A DNA stretch of 13,360 nt from Candidatus Zixiibacteriota bacterium (GCA_022572905.1 JACZUZ010000009.1:1-13360), one strand, 5' to 3'; shown: positions 5,711 through 13,159, counted from the stretch's first letter. Notes: generated by a model from the letters alone, not told the origin. Program-made: numbers and translations.

Positions 5711-8683
5711 TTACGAGGCCTGCCGAGCGCCAAAAGAATCTCTGATCCATTCGGCCGCCTGGCGAATTTCATAGTCGGCGCTCTGAAGCAGTCTTTCGAA
5801 GTCCACCTCCAGAGCGGACGGGTCAAGCGCCAGACGATAGTAGCCCAGACGGTTGTTTTCGTAAACCGGCCACTCGCTTCCCGGCAAACCGGCGGTGATT
5901 TCTCTACGCATCCGATAGAGGTAGCGAGCCTGATTGAACCCCGCTTCAATGTCGTCTTTGTAAAGCCATCCATCGGGGCGCGTCAAACGAGCCGCGGCCA
6001 ATCGCGCCAGATACTTGAATGACTTGCCGGTTAGCCAGACCGAGAACCCGTCCAGCGTTAGCAGAAAGCGCTCTCCTTTGAGTTCTCCTTTAACTTCCAA
6101 TCGCACAGGATCGCCATGCGCCCGCGCACGCGCCAGAGGCGCACGCTGGATGGCAAAAGTTGATTCAGCTTCGCTTGAGTGTGTTAGAGTGTTATGCATC
6201 TCAGATTCCTTTCCCGGTTTTTCAGCCGGAGTTTGGTTTGATGAACGCCTATTCGTCGCGCGGGCGCGAAGCGCCGCCAGTCTTGTTCTTGTATTCGATG
6301 TGGACCCCAGTGATGAGTTCTCCAGAGCCTTGAGTATTTCCGTTTCGGGAGCGTTAACAATCCCGTCAACGCTGTCGAAACCCATGCGCCATAAACGCGC
6401 CAACTCTCCGCGATTGAGAAGCCCCCCGCTTGCGCGGCGCAGCGCTCGTAGCTCACTCGGCAAACCCATCCTGACAGACCACGCCAGACCATCAAGGGGA
6501 TAGTCCGCATCTGCGTCGCGCTTTTGCATAGAGCTTTGAGAGTGTCGCGCAGAACTGACAGCGCTTAGCGCCGCTACCAACCATCCGGCCACAGCGCCAA
6601 AATGCGCCACCTGCCCCACCGATAAACCTGTGCGCTCCTCAACGGAACGCGCGGCGGCGCCGTCTTTCCAGAGAAGCAAAGCGCTAAAAATCCGCAATCG
6701 AGCGGAGGCCCCCGCCCCGACGCCGGACAAACTGAGAAAACGCAAAACGCCTTCAGCCTCTCCCGGTAGTTCAATAAAAAGCTGACTCTCCGCTATCTGG
6801 GGCGAGAAATTTCCCAGCGCTGACACAGCGATTTCATCATCGCAATCCGGACAGCTCAACGCCGCGGCCAGCCATTCCAATTCGCTAGCGGGTTTCCCGT
6901 TGTCCATCAGGCGCGCAAAATGAAGTATGCCGGGTACGGACAATCCGCACAGCGCTCCCATCCGACCCAAAGGCGTGGGCGTCAGGGAATGATTGCGCTC
7001 GCTAACAAGAGCGCTTTCACACAGCCAGTCGGTAGCCCGCGACAATTGTTCGCTTGAGTCGGCGCGCTGAGACGAAATCAAAGCGCATTTGAAGAGTCGT
7101 TTCAGCTCCTCGCGCGATGAACCCAACCCGGAACTAATCCAGTCAAGAGCCAGCAAGGCCCAGTCGGCGATAGACGCTTGTGTCAGCGCGGAGCGGGGAG
7201 GTTTTACCGGCGGAGCGTCAATATAGGTGTTCCATAGGATTTCACGCTCGAATTCACTTTCGGCCAGAAGAATGGCCCGACCAACTCTGCTCGCGTCACC
7301 CGCGCGGAACTGCGATCCCGAATCGTTGGCGCACTGTGGCAAATAGCGCCCGGCCCGGCCGGAAATATTTTCGAACTCCGCTTGGCTGACCGGAATCAGG
7401 GCCGCCGGAGCCGCTCGACCGCGAACTCGAATTCCGTTCCCACCGCCATTAACCGGTCCGGGAGAGTATTTGCGCGCCTCCAGATAAACTGTTTCGGCCG
7501 GGAGATTGACCCCCATAGCCAGAGTCGTGGTCGAGAAAATAACCTTCACCTCGCCGCGTCGATAAGCGCTTTCCACCACCCGGCGCTGGCGGGGCGTTAA
7601 ATCTGAGTTGTGAAAAGCCACCCCGTGCGCCAGAGTCTGGCAGAGCGAACGGGTTATTGAGGATGGCTCCTCACCGCTCATTCGCTCCAGCGCGCGCGAG
7701 GCGCGCGACCACGACGCCTTTGCCGCAAGTCGGAAGGCCGCTTCAACGGTGGCCCGGCGTGAGTTCAGGAAAACAAGTTTCTGGGTTGAATCGGCTCGCA
7801 AACCAGCCATCAGGCGCTCCGCCAGTGACGCGCTCTCGACGCCTTGTGAACTCTTCGTCGAATCTGCTGTCTCCGGCAGAAAACTTTCACTGCCTTCCGA
7901 GCCGGTGTTGAAAGAGCGATAGTCATATGTGCCGCCATAGGCCACGCCTTGGCGCAATTCCACCGGGCGGCTGGTTTCGCGAATCAATTTGCAGTTAAGC
8001 CAGCGTGATAATTCCTCAGCCTGACCCAAAACAGCGGAAAGCCCCACAATCCGGGGTGGCTCCGCATATGCGAGAATCTTGGTCAAAACGCTTTCCAGAA
8101 CCCGCCCGCGCCGCGAATCGGTTACCATCTGGATTTCATCAACGACAACCACACCCAGCTGGGCCAGAATGTCCACATTGGAAATCAAAAGGCGATTGAA
8201 TTTTTCATAGACACATACGGCAATATCAAAACGCCCACACTCCAGCGCGAAATCATTTTCGGGATGATCGCGAGTGGCGATGATTGTACGCAAACCGAGG
8301 CGGCTATAAAGCGGCCGCAAAGACGCGAATTTTTCCTCCGCCAGAGACTTAAGCGGAACCAACAACGCCCCCTTGCGCCGTTCGGCCAGAACCGAAGCCA
8401 GAGCCAGCTCACCGCAAAAGGACTTGCCCGATGATGTCGGCGCCGAAATCAAAACAGACTGAGTCTGTTCTCGCGCTTGATCACTCGCAGCTAGTCCGGA
8501 GCGCTCGAAGCTATTCCCCCCAACGCCACGTTCTCCAGAGCCATATCCCCCAAGGCCACGTTGTATTATGCCCTGGCGAATGGCCTCACGTTGAATTGGT
8601 AGAAGCTCCGCTCCCTGCCTTTGAAGCCAGCCGTTTACCAGGGCCGATGGAATTCCGTATCTGGTTAAATCTGTTAGTTTCAT
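5711..8683 (-). CDS. Hel308/HELQ/POLQ-like SF2 helicase with C-terminal winged-helix-like domain
   Basis: This is a 990-aa ATP-dependent helicase of the Ski2/Hel308 group. Motifs in order: APTSSGKS (I, 81-88), LVPLKSL (Ia, 108-114), DEIQ (II, 182-185), SAV (III, 216-218), LVFLNSRR (IV, 303-310), FSTTTLAMGVNLP (V, 383-395) and ISGRAGR (VI, 440-446). The contexts VVDEIQMVTDSRRG and GVAFHNSDLTPRQRRVVE resemble POLQ/HELQ (VVDELHMLGDSHRG, GVAFHHAGLT). Residues about 755-790 form a helix-hairpin-helix as in Hel308. Residues about 860-952 (LTGKSF ... YLYRMRREI ... NRLGYYRL) look like an OmpR/PhoB-type winged helix, after a polar linker (795-850). Family members unwind forked or stalled-replication DNA; that role is inferred here. 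The start ATG follows GAGAGAGAG. Unusual points are a Gly-rich insert (42-60), Gln instead of His in motif II, Val instead of Thr in motif III, and visibly higher G+C than neighbouring genes. Confidence 0.9.
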   Translation of the reverse strand: MKLTDLTRYGIPSALVNGWLQRQGAELLPIQREAIRQGIIQRGLGGYGSGERGVGGNSFERSGLAASDQAREQTQSVLISAPTSSGKSFCGELALASVLAERRKGALLVPLKSLAEEKFASLRPLYSRLGLRTIIATRDHPENDFALECGRFDIAVCVYEKFNRLLISNVDILAQLGVVVVDEIQMVTDSRRGRVLESVLTKILAYAEPPRIVGLSAVLGQAEELSRWLNCKLIRETSRPVELRQGVAYGGTYDYRSFNTGSEGSESFLPETADSTKSSQGVESASLAERLMAGLRADSTQKLVFLNSRRATVEAAFRLAAKASWSRASRALERMSGEEPSSITRSLCQTLAHGVAFHNSDLTPRQRRVVESAYRRGEVKVIFSTTTLAMGVNLPAETVYLEARKYSPGPVNGGGNGIRVRGRAAPAALIPVSQAEFENISGRAGRYLPQCANDSGSQFRAGDASRVGRAILLAESEFEREILWNTYIDAPPVKPPRSALTQASIADWALLALDWISSGLGSSREELKRLFKCALISSQRADSSEQLSRATDWLCESALVSERNHSLTPTPLGRMGALCGLSVPGILHFARLMDNGKPASELEWLAAALSCPDCDDEIAVSALGNFSPQIAESQLFIELPGEAEGVLRFLSLSGVGAGASARLRIFSALLLWKDGAAARSVEERTGLSVGQVAHFGAVAGWLVAALSAVSSARHSQSSMQKRDADADYPLDGLAWSVRMGLPSELRALRRASGGLLNRGELARLWRMGFDSVDGIVNAPETEILKALENSSLGSTSNTRTRLAALRARATNRRSSNQTPAEKPGKESEMHNTLTHSSEAESTFAIQRAPLARARAHGDPVRLEVKGELKGERFLLTLDGFSVWLTGKSFKYLARLAAARLTRPDGWLYKDDIEAGFNQARYLYRMRREITAGLPGSEWPVYENNRLGYYRLALDPSALEVDFERLLQSADYEIRQAAEWIRDSFGARQAS

Positions 8684-8882
8684 AACTCTCTCTCGCTCCC
8701 CTTTGGCTGTCCCTCTTTGTCTGTCCCTTCTTGCCTACCCTTTTTGTTTGCGTCCCCGCCCCCTTCGCCCTCGCCCTCTCCGTTCGGTCAGAACTTTGGT
8801 CAAGCGCACAGCGCTCGCCCGTAGACTCCTAAATCCGCTCCGCCAACCCGAGAGCCGAGGGCTGGGGGAGAGTAAATCGTAC
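8684..8882 (-). promoter_or_regulatory. Long purine-rich leader of the helicase gene with a G-quadruplex motif
   Basis: The predicted 5' untranslated region is about 200 nt. Read on the minus strand it contains four G-runs at 8754-8776, spaced by CGA, CGAA and C (G3, G3, G5, G4), which fits the G3+N1-7 quadruplex pattern. Closer to the start codon the RNA is almost pure purine with repeated GGGACAG, ending GGGGAGCGAGAGAGAG before TTATG. No open reading frame or known riboswitch is recognised. A translational control role is only inferred. Confidence 0.4.
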
Positions 8883-8888
8883 ACAGAC

Positions 8889-8917
8889 AAGATACTGCTC
8901 ATTTGTGCAGGTGTCAA
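8889..8917 (-). promoter_or_regulatory. Strong sigma70-type promoter for the helicase gene
   Basis: On the minus strand a perfect TTGACA (8912-8917), a 17-bp spacer and TATCTT (8889-8894) form a near-consensus housekeeping promoter. The expected start is near 8882. It is the only good minus-strand promoter found between the tonB terminator and the helicase start. Confidence 0.65.
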
Positions 8918-9239
8918 GGCAAAAGCGTGATTATTTGACCGAAAAAATGCGCCAGAAAGCGAGCCTGATTGTAACTAGTTGATAGTCAAGCGGATAGCGG
9001 CAGAGGCGGAACCCGAACGTTGAGCGCATTGAAAAGGCTCGGTGAAGGGTAGGTCGGCGTTCCGAAGGAGCGCAAGCGAAAGAGAAACCCGACAATCCCG
9101 ACATGAGCGGTGTCTGTCAGGTTTCTTCACCCCTGTAAAAACAGGGTCGGCGGAACCCGACCTACGGGTCTAATCATTTCGGTGTGACCGTGATCTGTGA
9201 TCGCGGAGGTTTTGGTCCCACCGCAACCGGAACCCCAAC
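8918..9239. other. Gene-free region between the Ton operon and the helicase promoter
   Basis: No convincing gene is present on either strand. The stretch is dominated by the inverted-repeat element at 9049-9165. An extra copy of the 12-mer GGCGGAACCCGA (9005-9016) repeats the right arm of that element (9149-9160). The rest shows nothing I can assign. Confidence 0.5.
9049..9165. repeat. 117-bp nested inverted-repeat element (MITE/REP-like)
   Basis: The outer arms are GTAGGTCGGCGTTCCG (9049-9064) and CGGAACCCGACCTAC (9151-9165). They are perfect complements over 15 bp apart from one bulged C. Inside is a second pair, GAAACCCGACA (9084-9094) and TGTCAGGTTTC (9115-9125), with one mismatch. A perfect 6-bp hairpin with an AAAA loop, CCCTGT/ACAGGG, lies at 9131-9146. 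An alternative hairpin pairs GGTCGG (9145-9150) with CCGACC (9157-9162). It has no coding capacity. Such GTCGGGTTTC-type palindromes suggest a dispersed, non-autonomous intergenic repeat, but copy number cannot be judged from one window. Confidence 0.6.
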
Positions 9240-9272
9240 AAAAAAACCCGAACCTTTAAGAAGGGTTCGGGC
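9240..9272 (-). terminator. Intrinsic terminator of the Ton operon
   Basis: On the minus strand, 8-bp arms CCCGAACC and GGTTCGGG (9264-9271 with 9247-9254) enclose a 9-nt loop. A run of seven T follows (9240-9246). It begins about 32 nt after the tonB stop codon and is the expected end of the transcript. Confidence 0.88.
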
Positions 9273-9303
9273 TAAAATCTTGCGGAGAATTGAGCTTATA
9301 TCA

Positions 9304-10029
9304 TCAATGGAGTACGAACTCGAACGGGAATGTAACCCAGATGGCGATCGGGCGGCCGTTCTGGATAGCGGGGGAAAATTCGCACAGCTTGGCGGCGGCC
9401 AATGCGGCCTCCTCGAAACCGGCTTGGGTACCGGAAGATTTGGCTATAAGCACGTCGCGAACTTTGCCAGTCTTGTCAACCAGAATTTTGACCCAGACGA
9501 TACCTTCCGTTGACGATCGCCTGGCAAGGTGCGGATAATCGGGAACAACACGTTTTACAAACTTAGGCTGAACCTCGACTTTGATAAACGCAGTTGACGA
9601 AGGCAGGAAATCCTCGCTGATCTTAATAGAGGCTCCATCGCTGGAATAATCAAAGTCGGTCAGATTTACCTCGGCCAGCTCTTCCTTGGTCGCCAGGACA
9701 ACATCTTCTTCCAATAGTTCATCATCGGCCACCGGCTTGGGAATACCGATTTTTGGCTGGGCGATATCCGGCTTGGTGATCTCAATTTGGGGTGGTTTTT
9801 GGGCCACGGGCGGTGGCGGTGGCAGATCCAGAACAGATTCAATCAATAAAGTTTCCAGAGTCACGACTTCTTCGGCTATGACAAGCTGATAGATGAACAA
9901 GCCACCCCAGATAACGGTCACAGCGCCAGCCATAATTAGCGTGGCCATCATCATATTCCACTGATACCAGCGCTTTAGTTCAAAAGCGCCGTATGGCATT
10001 GCGGCTGTGAAAACTGGTTTGGGAATCAT
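9304..10029 (-). CDS. tonB: TonB-family energy transducer
   Basis: The protein spans the inner membrane once and reaches across the periplasm to pass proton-motive energy from ExbB/ExbD to outer-membrane receptors. From the ATG at 10029 it has 241 aa. A short cytoplasmic N-terminus is followed by one membrane segment (about 25-50: MMATLIMAGAVTVIWGGLF). Next is a Pro-rich linker starting LPPPPPVAQKPPQ with IPKP, and an acidic stretch. The C-terminal TonB domain covers the last 85 residues (VVPDYPHLARR, EGIVWVKILVD, TGKVRDV, FEEAALAAAKLCEFSPA, NGRP). The start is uncertain: an in-frame TTG at 10077 would add 16 mostly basic residues, and neither site has a strong Shine-Dalgarno. It is the last gene of the exbB-exbD-exbD operon, directly before the terminator. 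Confidence 0.93.
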   Translation of the reverse strand: MIPKPVFTAAMPYGAFELKRWYQWNMMMATLIMAGAVTVIWGGLFIYQLVIAEEVVTLETLLIESVLDLPPPPPVAQKPPQIEITKPDIAQPKIGIPKPVADDELLEEDVVLATKEELAEVNLTDFDYSSDGASIKISEDFLPSSTAFIKVEVQPKFVKRVVPDYPHLARRSSTEGIVWVKILVDKTGKVRDVLIAKSSGTQAGFEEAALAAAKLCEFSPAIQNGRPIAIWVTFPFEFVLH

Positions 10030-10118
10030 GATTTTTTGTCGTTCTTTTTGCTTTCGGTCTAGTCTCTTCAGGACCAAACTCTTAGCCTATGACTTATACA
10101 ATTCCATCAGGAACTTGT

Positions 10119-10808
10119 TCAACCCTCAGTTTCATCTGTCGCCGCGTCCGGCGCCATCTCTTGCGCCGTCTCCTGAGCCATAGCGCGGGCGGTTTCAATT
10201 ATGCGCGTGTCGCGATCTTCCCATTTTCCCACCGCGTAGCGATATGAGAATCTGCCGTCCTCTTTAGTTAGTTCGGATACTTTTTTCTTCAGCTTAAGCG
10301 CTTTGGCGTTGTTCCATTGGCGCTCGAGCAGGTCGATATTGTCGAGTATCTCAACCATCGCCGAGAAACGCGCGTCCTCATTGATCAAGATAAGCGTATT
10401 GAGGCGATTATTGGCGTTGTTTTCTTCGGCGAGCATTTGCAAGAGTCCCAGGCCATGGATTACATAGCCAAGTGAATCATCGGCGTTGGGATCGCCGGGC
10501 AGGAATACCGGCAGAGTGTCAGCGTTGGGCATTCCGATCATCCAGAACACTTCGTTGGTGTTGTCCACCCAGAGTGTGAGCAGATTCGACGCTTTAACTT
10601 CGATTTCGTTTTCGGCTTCATCCGGATCGGGCAAATTAAATTCCATCGCCTGCGGCTGACTGAACACAGTTGTGACCATGTAGAAAATCAGAAGCAAGAA
10701 CGCGATATCGACCATAGGCGTCATGTCTATTACTATAGACAACCTGCGTTTTGGTCGGCGTAAACCCTTCTTAACCGGTTTTGATCGTTCTGCTACAGCT
10801 CCTGACAT
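10119..10808 (-). CDS. exbD: ExbD/TolR-family biopolymer transport protein, long paralogue
   Basis: This 229-aa inner-membrane protein is the second ExbD of the operon. A basic N-terminus (KKGLRRPKRR) precedes the signature DMTPMVDIAFLLLIFYMVTT. Its Asp34 corresponds to the proton-carrying Asp of ExbD/TolR. The periplasmic part is about 90 residues longer than in a 140-aa ExbD. It contains an inserted stretch (about 85-120, MPNADTLPVFLPGDPNADDS), the conserved ILINEDARFSAMVEILDNI block, and a C-terminal extension. The extension ends in a low-complexity Ala/Glu/Met tail (AMAQETAQEMAPDAATDETEG). The ATG is preceded by AAAGGA with 7-nt spacing. It lies 39 bp after the first exbD and 89 bp before the preferred tonB start, and probably works as an ExbD heteromer or alternative subunit. 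Confidence 0.92.
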   Translation of the reverse strand: MSGAVAERSKPVKKGLRRPKRRLSIVIDMTPMVDIAFLLLIFYMVTTVFSQPQAMEFNLPDPDEAENEIEVKASNLLTLWVDNTNEVFWMIGMPNADTLPVFLPGDPNADDSLGYVIHGLGLLQMLAEENNANNRLNTLILINEDARFSAMVEILDNIDLLERQWNNAKALKLKKKVSELTKEDGRFSYRYAVGKWEDRDTRIIETARAMAQETAQEMAPDAATDETEG

Positions 10809-10847
10809 TTTTTTATCCTTTAGATTCTATGCTCAGCAAAGCGGAAT

Positions 10848-11324
10848 CTAGCTCCCCTCCGGCGTTTTTGGATCCGTTACCAGTTGGAAGCGCCGCAGAT
10901 TATTTTTCTGCATAGTTTCCATCACCGTCTGCATGGCGCCGTAGCTGGCGTTTTCATCGGCCTTGATCACGACCAGCGCCAGCGGATTCTTTAAGCGAGC
11001 GAGATTGATATAGTAGTCAACCCGGCTTGGATCCGTTTCGGCGTATTTGCGCACCAAAGTCGTAATTTCCTGACCCTCGATTATCATAACCACCGACTGA
11101 AGATAATCGACGAAAACCGAATCGAGCTTGGTGACTGTGATATTAATAATATCCTTATCCGGAAGTTTGATCTGTGAATAAGACTTCGGAAGAGTCACCG
11201 CTTTGGTCTCTGGCGGTTTGAAAGTGGTCGTCGCCATGTAGAAAATCAAAAGCAGAAAGGCGATATCAACCATAGGGGTCATATCAATTCTGATAGAGAC
11301 TCTTCTTTTGCCTTTAATCTTCAC
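10848..11324 (-). CDS. exbD: ExbD/TolR-family biopolymer transport protein
   Basis: This 158-aa single-span inner-membrane protein forms the proton channel with ExbB. RRVSIRIDMTPMVDIAFLLLIFYMATTTF (first half of the protein) contains the membrane segment with the key Asp20. The periplasmic domain has the usual ExbD fold elements (ITVTKLDSVFVD, LALVVIKADENASYGAMQTVMETM, FQLVTDP). The start is GTG with only a weak upstream A-rich region. It follows exbB by 68 bp. It is close to the next gene's ExbD in the membrane signature but clearly diverged in the periplasmic part, so the two are old paralogues rather than a fresh duplication. Confidence 0.93.
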   Translation of the reverse strand: MKIKGKRRVSIRIDMTPMVDIAFLLLIFYMATTTFKPPETKAVTLPKSYSQIKLPDKDIINITVTKLDSVFVDYLQSVVMIIEGQEITTLVRKYAETDPSRVDYYINLARLKNPLALVVIKADENASYGAMQTVMETMQKNNLRRFQLVTDPKTPEGS

Positions 11325-11392
11325 AGCGTTTCTATTCGTTTGTCTTTTAGCGCTACAATTTTCGCTTCATACAATCATGATTAAGCGTAAGC

Positions 11393-12154
11393 TCAGGCCG
11401 CCTTGCGTTCGGCCATTCTTGTTTTAAGCACCTGCTGAACCTCAAAAGTAGCTTCGTCGGTGACATAGTTGAAACTATCTACTTTGTTAACAAAGAAGTT
11501 ATAGAAAAAGATACCCAGAATACCTGAGAAAAGTCCGCCGGCTGTGTTAACCAGGGCCTCAGAGATTCCGGTCGCCAGCGCGGAGGCGTCAATTGCACCG
11601 CCGACACCACCGGTAGCGGCGAATGCGCGGATCATGCCTATTGTTGTTCCCAGAAGACCGACCATTGTGGCGATAGAGGCGATAGTCGACATTGCAATCA
11701 GGTTGCGCTCAAGCAGCGGCCCCTCCAGAGCGTTGGCCTCTTCGACCGCGGCCTGAACAGCCTGAAGTTTCTTGTCGGAGTCTAGATTGGGGTCGTCCTG
11801 CACTCTGCAATACTCGCTCAGCCCCGCGCGCAGAACATTGGCTGTTGAGCCTCTCTGTTTGTCGCAGGCGGCCAGAGCGCCGTCAAAATCTCCTTTCTGC
11901 ACCTTGCGAATAAAATCTTTGAAGAAAACCTGCACGGAGCTGGTTCCTTTGGCTTTGGCCAGAGAGAGAAAACGCTCAATCACGAACGCGAAGAGCATAA
12001 GGGCAATCATGAATAGCAGAACCACAAGATAGCCGCCCTCGTGAACAGAGTGCGCGATAGTGCCGGGGGGGAAGCCACCCAGATACACGAAAATCGCTAT
12101 GCCGATCGCAAGCGACGCTACCGTGATTACTGTAATAAAGAGTGATTGTTTCAC
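11393..12154 (-). CDS. exbB: ExbB/TolQ/MotA-family proton channel protein
   Basis: This 253-aa inner-membrane protein is the stator that couples proton flow to TonB. Membrane segments lie at about 5-26, 41-60, 156-178 and 196-222. The family signature is clear: GLLGTTIGMIRAF with Thr170 and SEALVNTAGGLFSGI with Thr204, matching the channel threonines of E. coli ExbB. The large cytoplasmic loop (about 61-150) includes KGDFDGALAACDKQRG. The extra N-terminal segment is usual for ExbB of this group. The start is GTG, fixed by a strong GGAGGT nine bases upstream. It precedes two exbD genes and tonB on the same strand. Confidence 0.95.
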   Translation of the reverse strand: MKQSLFITVITVASLAIGIAIFVYLGGFPPGTIAHSVHEGGYLVVLLFMIALMLFAFVIERFLSLAKAKGTSSVQVFFKDFIRKVQKGDFDGALAACDKQRGSTANVLRAGLSEYCRVQDDPNLDSDKKLQAVQAAVEEANALEGPLLERNLIAMSTIASIATMVGLLGTTIGMIRAFAATGGVGGAIDASALATGISEALVNTAGGLFSGILGIFFYNFFVNKVDSFNYVTDEATFEVQQVLKTRMAERKAA

Positions 12155-12163
12155 AGATCAATT

Positions 12164-12169
12164 ACCTCC
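12164..12169 (-). promoter_or_regulatory. Strong ribosome-binding site for exbB
   Basis: The minus strand reads GGAGGT followed by nine bases and GTG. This is the best Shine-Dalgarno in the operon and decides the GTG start of exbB. It also suggests high translation of the channel subunit relative to the exbD and tonB genes, which have weaker sites. Confidence 0.7.
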
Positions 12170-12241
12170 AAAGAATCTATTAATTTGCGTTATTTTTCAA
12201 TGTATATCCGAGTTAGATCAAATCTCTTTATAAATCAGCGC

Positions 12242-13078
12242 CTATATCTCTACCGATTTGGTGGCGGCCATTGTAAAGGCGGCCAGACTGATATAAAAGC
12301 CAGTACTCACCAGACCGAGAAATGTCATCACACCGTAGCTATCGCCTAATTGCTTCAGACCACCAGCGGTGTCGAAACCATAATCCGAGCCTATCATAGA
12401 AAGGGCCATCATCAAAAGCCAGATACCGAATGGCGCCCAGCAATAACGAAACACTTTTTTTAGTTTGAGCGCGATTTCGTCATCGTCACCTTTAGCGGTA
12501 ACCACGCTATAAATAATAAATCCCGACAATCCAAATGTCAGGAGAATATAGACGATAAAAAGAACTCCTGTAATCATCAGGATAATACCCGACGAAAACA
12601 CAGCCGTCGCTGTACTCCCCAAATTCATAAGAGCGCCCGCTCCTGACCAGCTATAATAATCTTTGTCTATTCTAATTCGGGTGGCGCTTCCCTGAACGGC
12701 CTGGAAACCTGAGCCGTCATCGGCGACGCCACTAAGCTTGGTCTCAACCACAACTTCGGTAACAGTTTCAACATGACCCGAAAACCAGGGCGTAATTGGA
12801 ACAAAAAACGCAATCAGCGCTAGAGCAAATACTCCGATTATGATTTGGCGTTCAAATTTTGAAATTCTTATTTCACGGAAATTACTCGTATCGCGAAGTT
12901 CATCGTGCTGCGTTCTTTTTTCTCTAACATGATCAACCAGGCGTTTTTCTTCGTCCGCTGAATCGAAAAGCTTTCCAATTTTGGACGGGCCAACATCAAA
13001 GCCGAAATACCTCAGACGTTCATCGTCTGTAATGCTCATTTGAGAAGTTTTTTTCTGGTCAGCCTGGTCGTTTGCCAT
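12242..13078 (-). CDS. Four-TM membrane protein of unknown function heading the Ton operon
   Basis: I do not recognise a named family for this 278-aa protein. The N-terminal 75 residues are charged and cytoplasmic in character, with the block RYFGFDVGPSKIGKLFDSAD followed by a Glu/Lys/Arg-rich, possibly coiled segment. Membrane segments follow at about 78-97, 163-195 (long, perhaps bent), 210-229 and 248-270. The region between the first two (98-160) should be periplasmic and includes TVTEVVVETKLSG. The gene ends 87 bp before exbB and shares its strand and probably its promoter, so an accessory role in the Ton motor or cell envelope is an inference from position. No strong Shine-Dalgarno precedes the ATG. 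Confidence 0.82.
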   Translation of the reverse strand: MANDQADQKKTSQMSITDDERLRYFGFDVGPSKIGKLFDSADEEKRLVDHVREKRTQHDELRDTSNFREIRISKFERQIIIGVFALALIAFFVPITPWFSGHVETVTEVVVETKLSGVADDGSGFQAVQGSATRIRIDKDYYSWSGAGALMNLGSTATAVFSSGIILMITGVLFIVYILLTFGLSGFIIYSVVTAKGDDDEIALKLKKVFRYCWAPFGIWLLMMALSMIGSDYGFDTAGGLKQLGDSYGVMTFLGLVSTGFYISLAAFTMAATKSVEI

Positions 13079-13159
13079 AATTTAGACGATTACTTAATCA
13101 CTAATTCGGGAACTGTTTGGGATCGTGGTTCTATGATTTGTAACTTCCGCCGCCAACAT

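Noticed and set aside
5513..6022. Plus-strand 169-codon frame opposite the end of the helicase gene
   Set aside because: Most of it is antisense to the conserved C-terminal winged-helix-like region; no domain or good ribosome-binding site was seen.
8703..8930. Short plus- and minus-strand frames in the helicase leader
   Set aside because: They are low-complexity Pro/Leu/Arg or Arg/Gly strings produced by the purine/pyrimidine bias and cover the promoter and G-run region; they are not protein-like.
9049..9165. CRISPR array or tRNA as an explanation for the palindromes
   Set aside because: There are no regularly spaced direct repeats with unique spacers, and no anticodon or T-loop signature; nested inverted repeats fit better.
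9184..9513. Plus-strand 109-codon frame across the terminator and the end of tonB
   Set aside because: It is antisense to the TonB C-terminal domain and includes a strong intrinsic terminator of the opposite strand.
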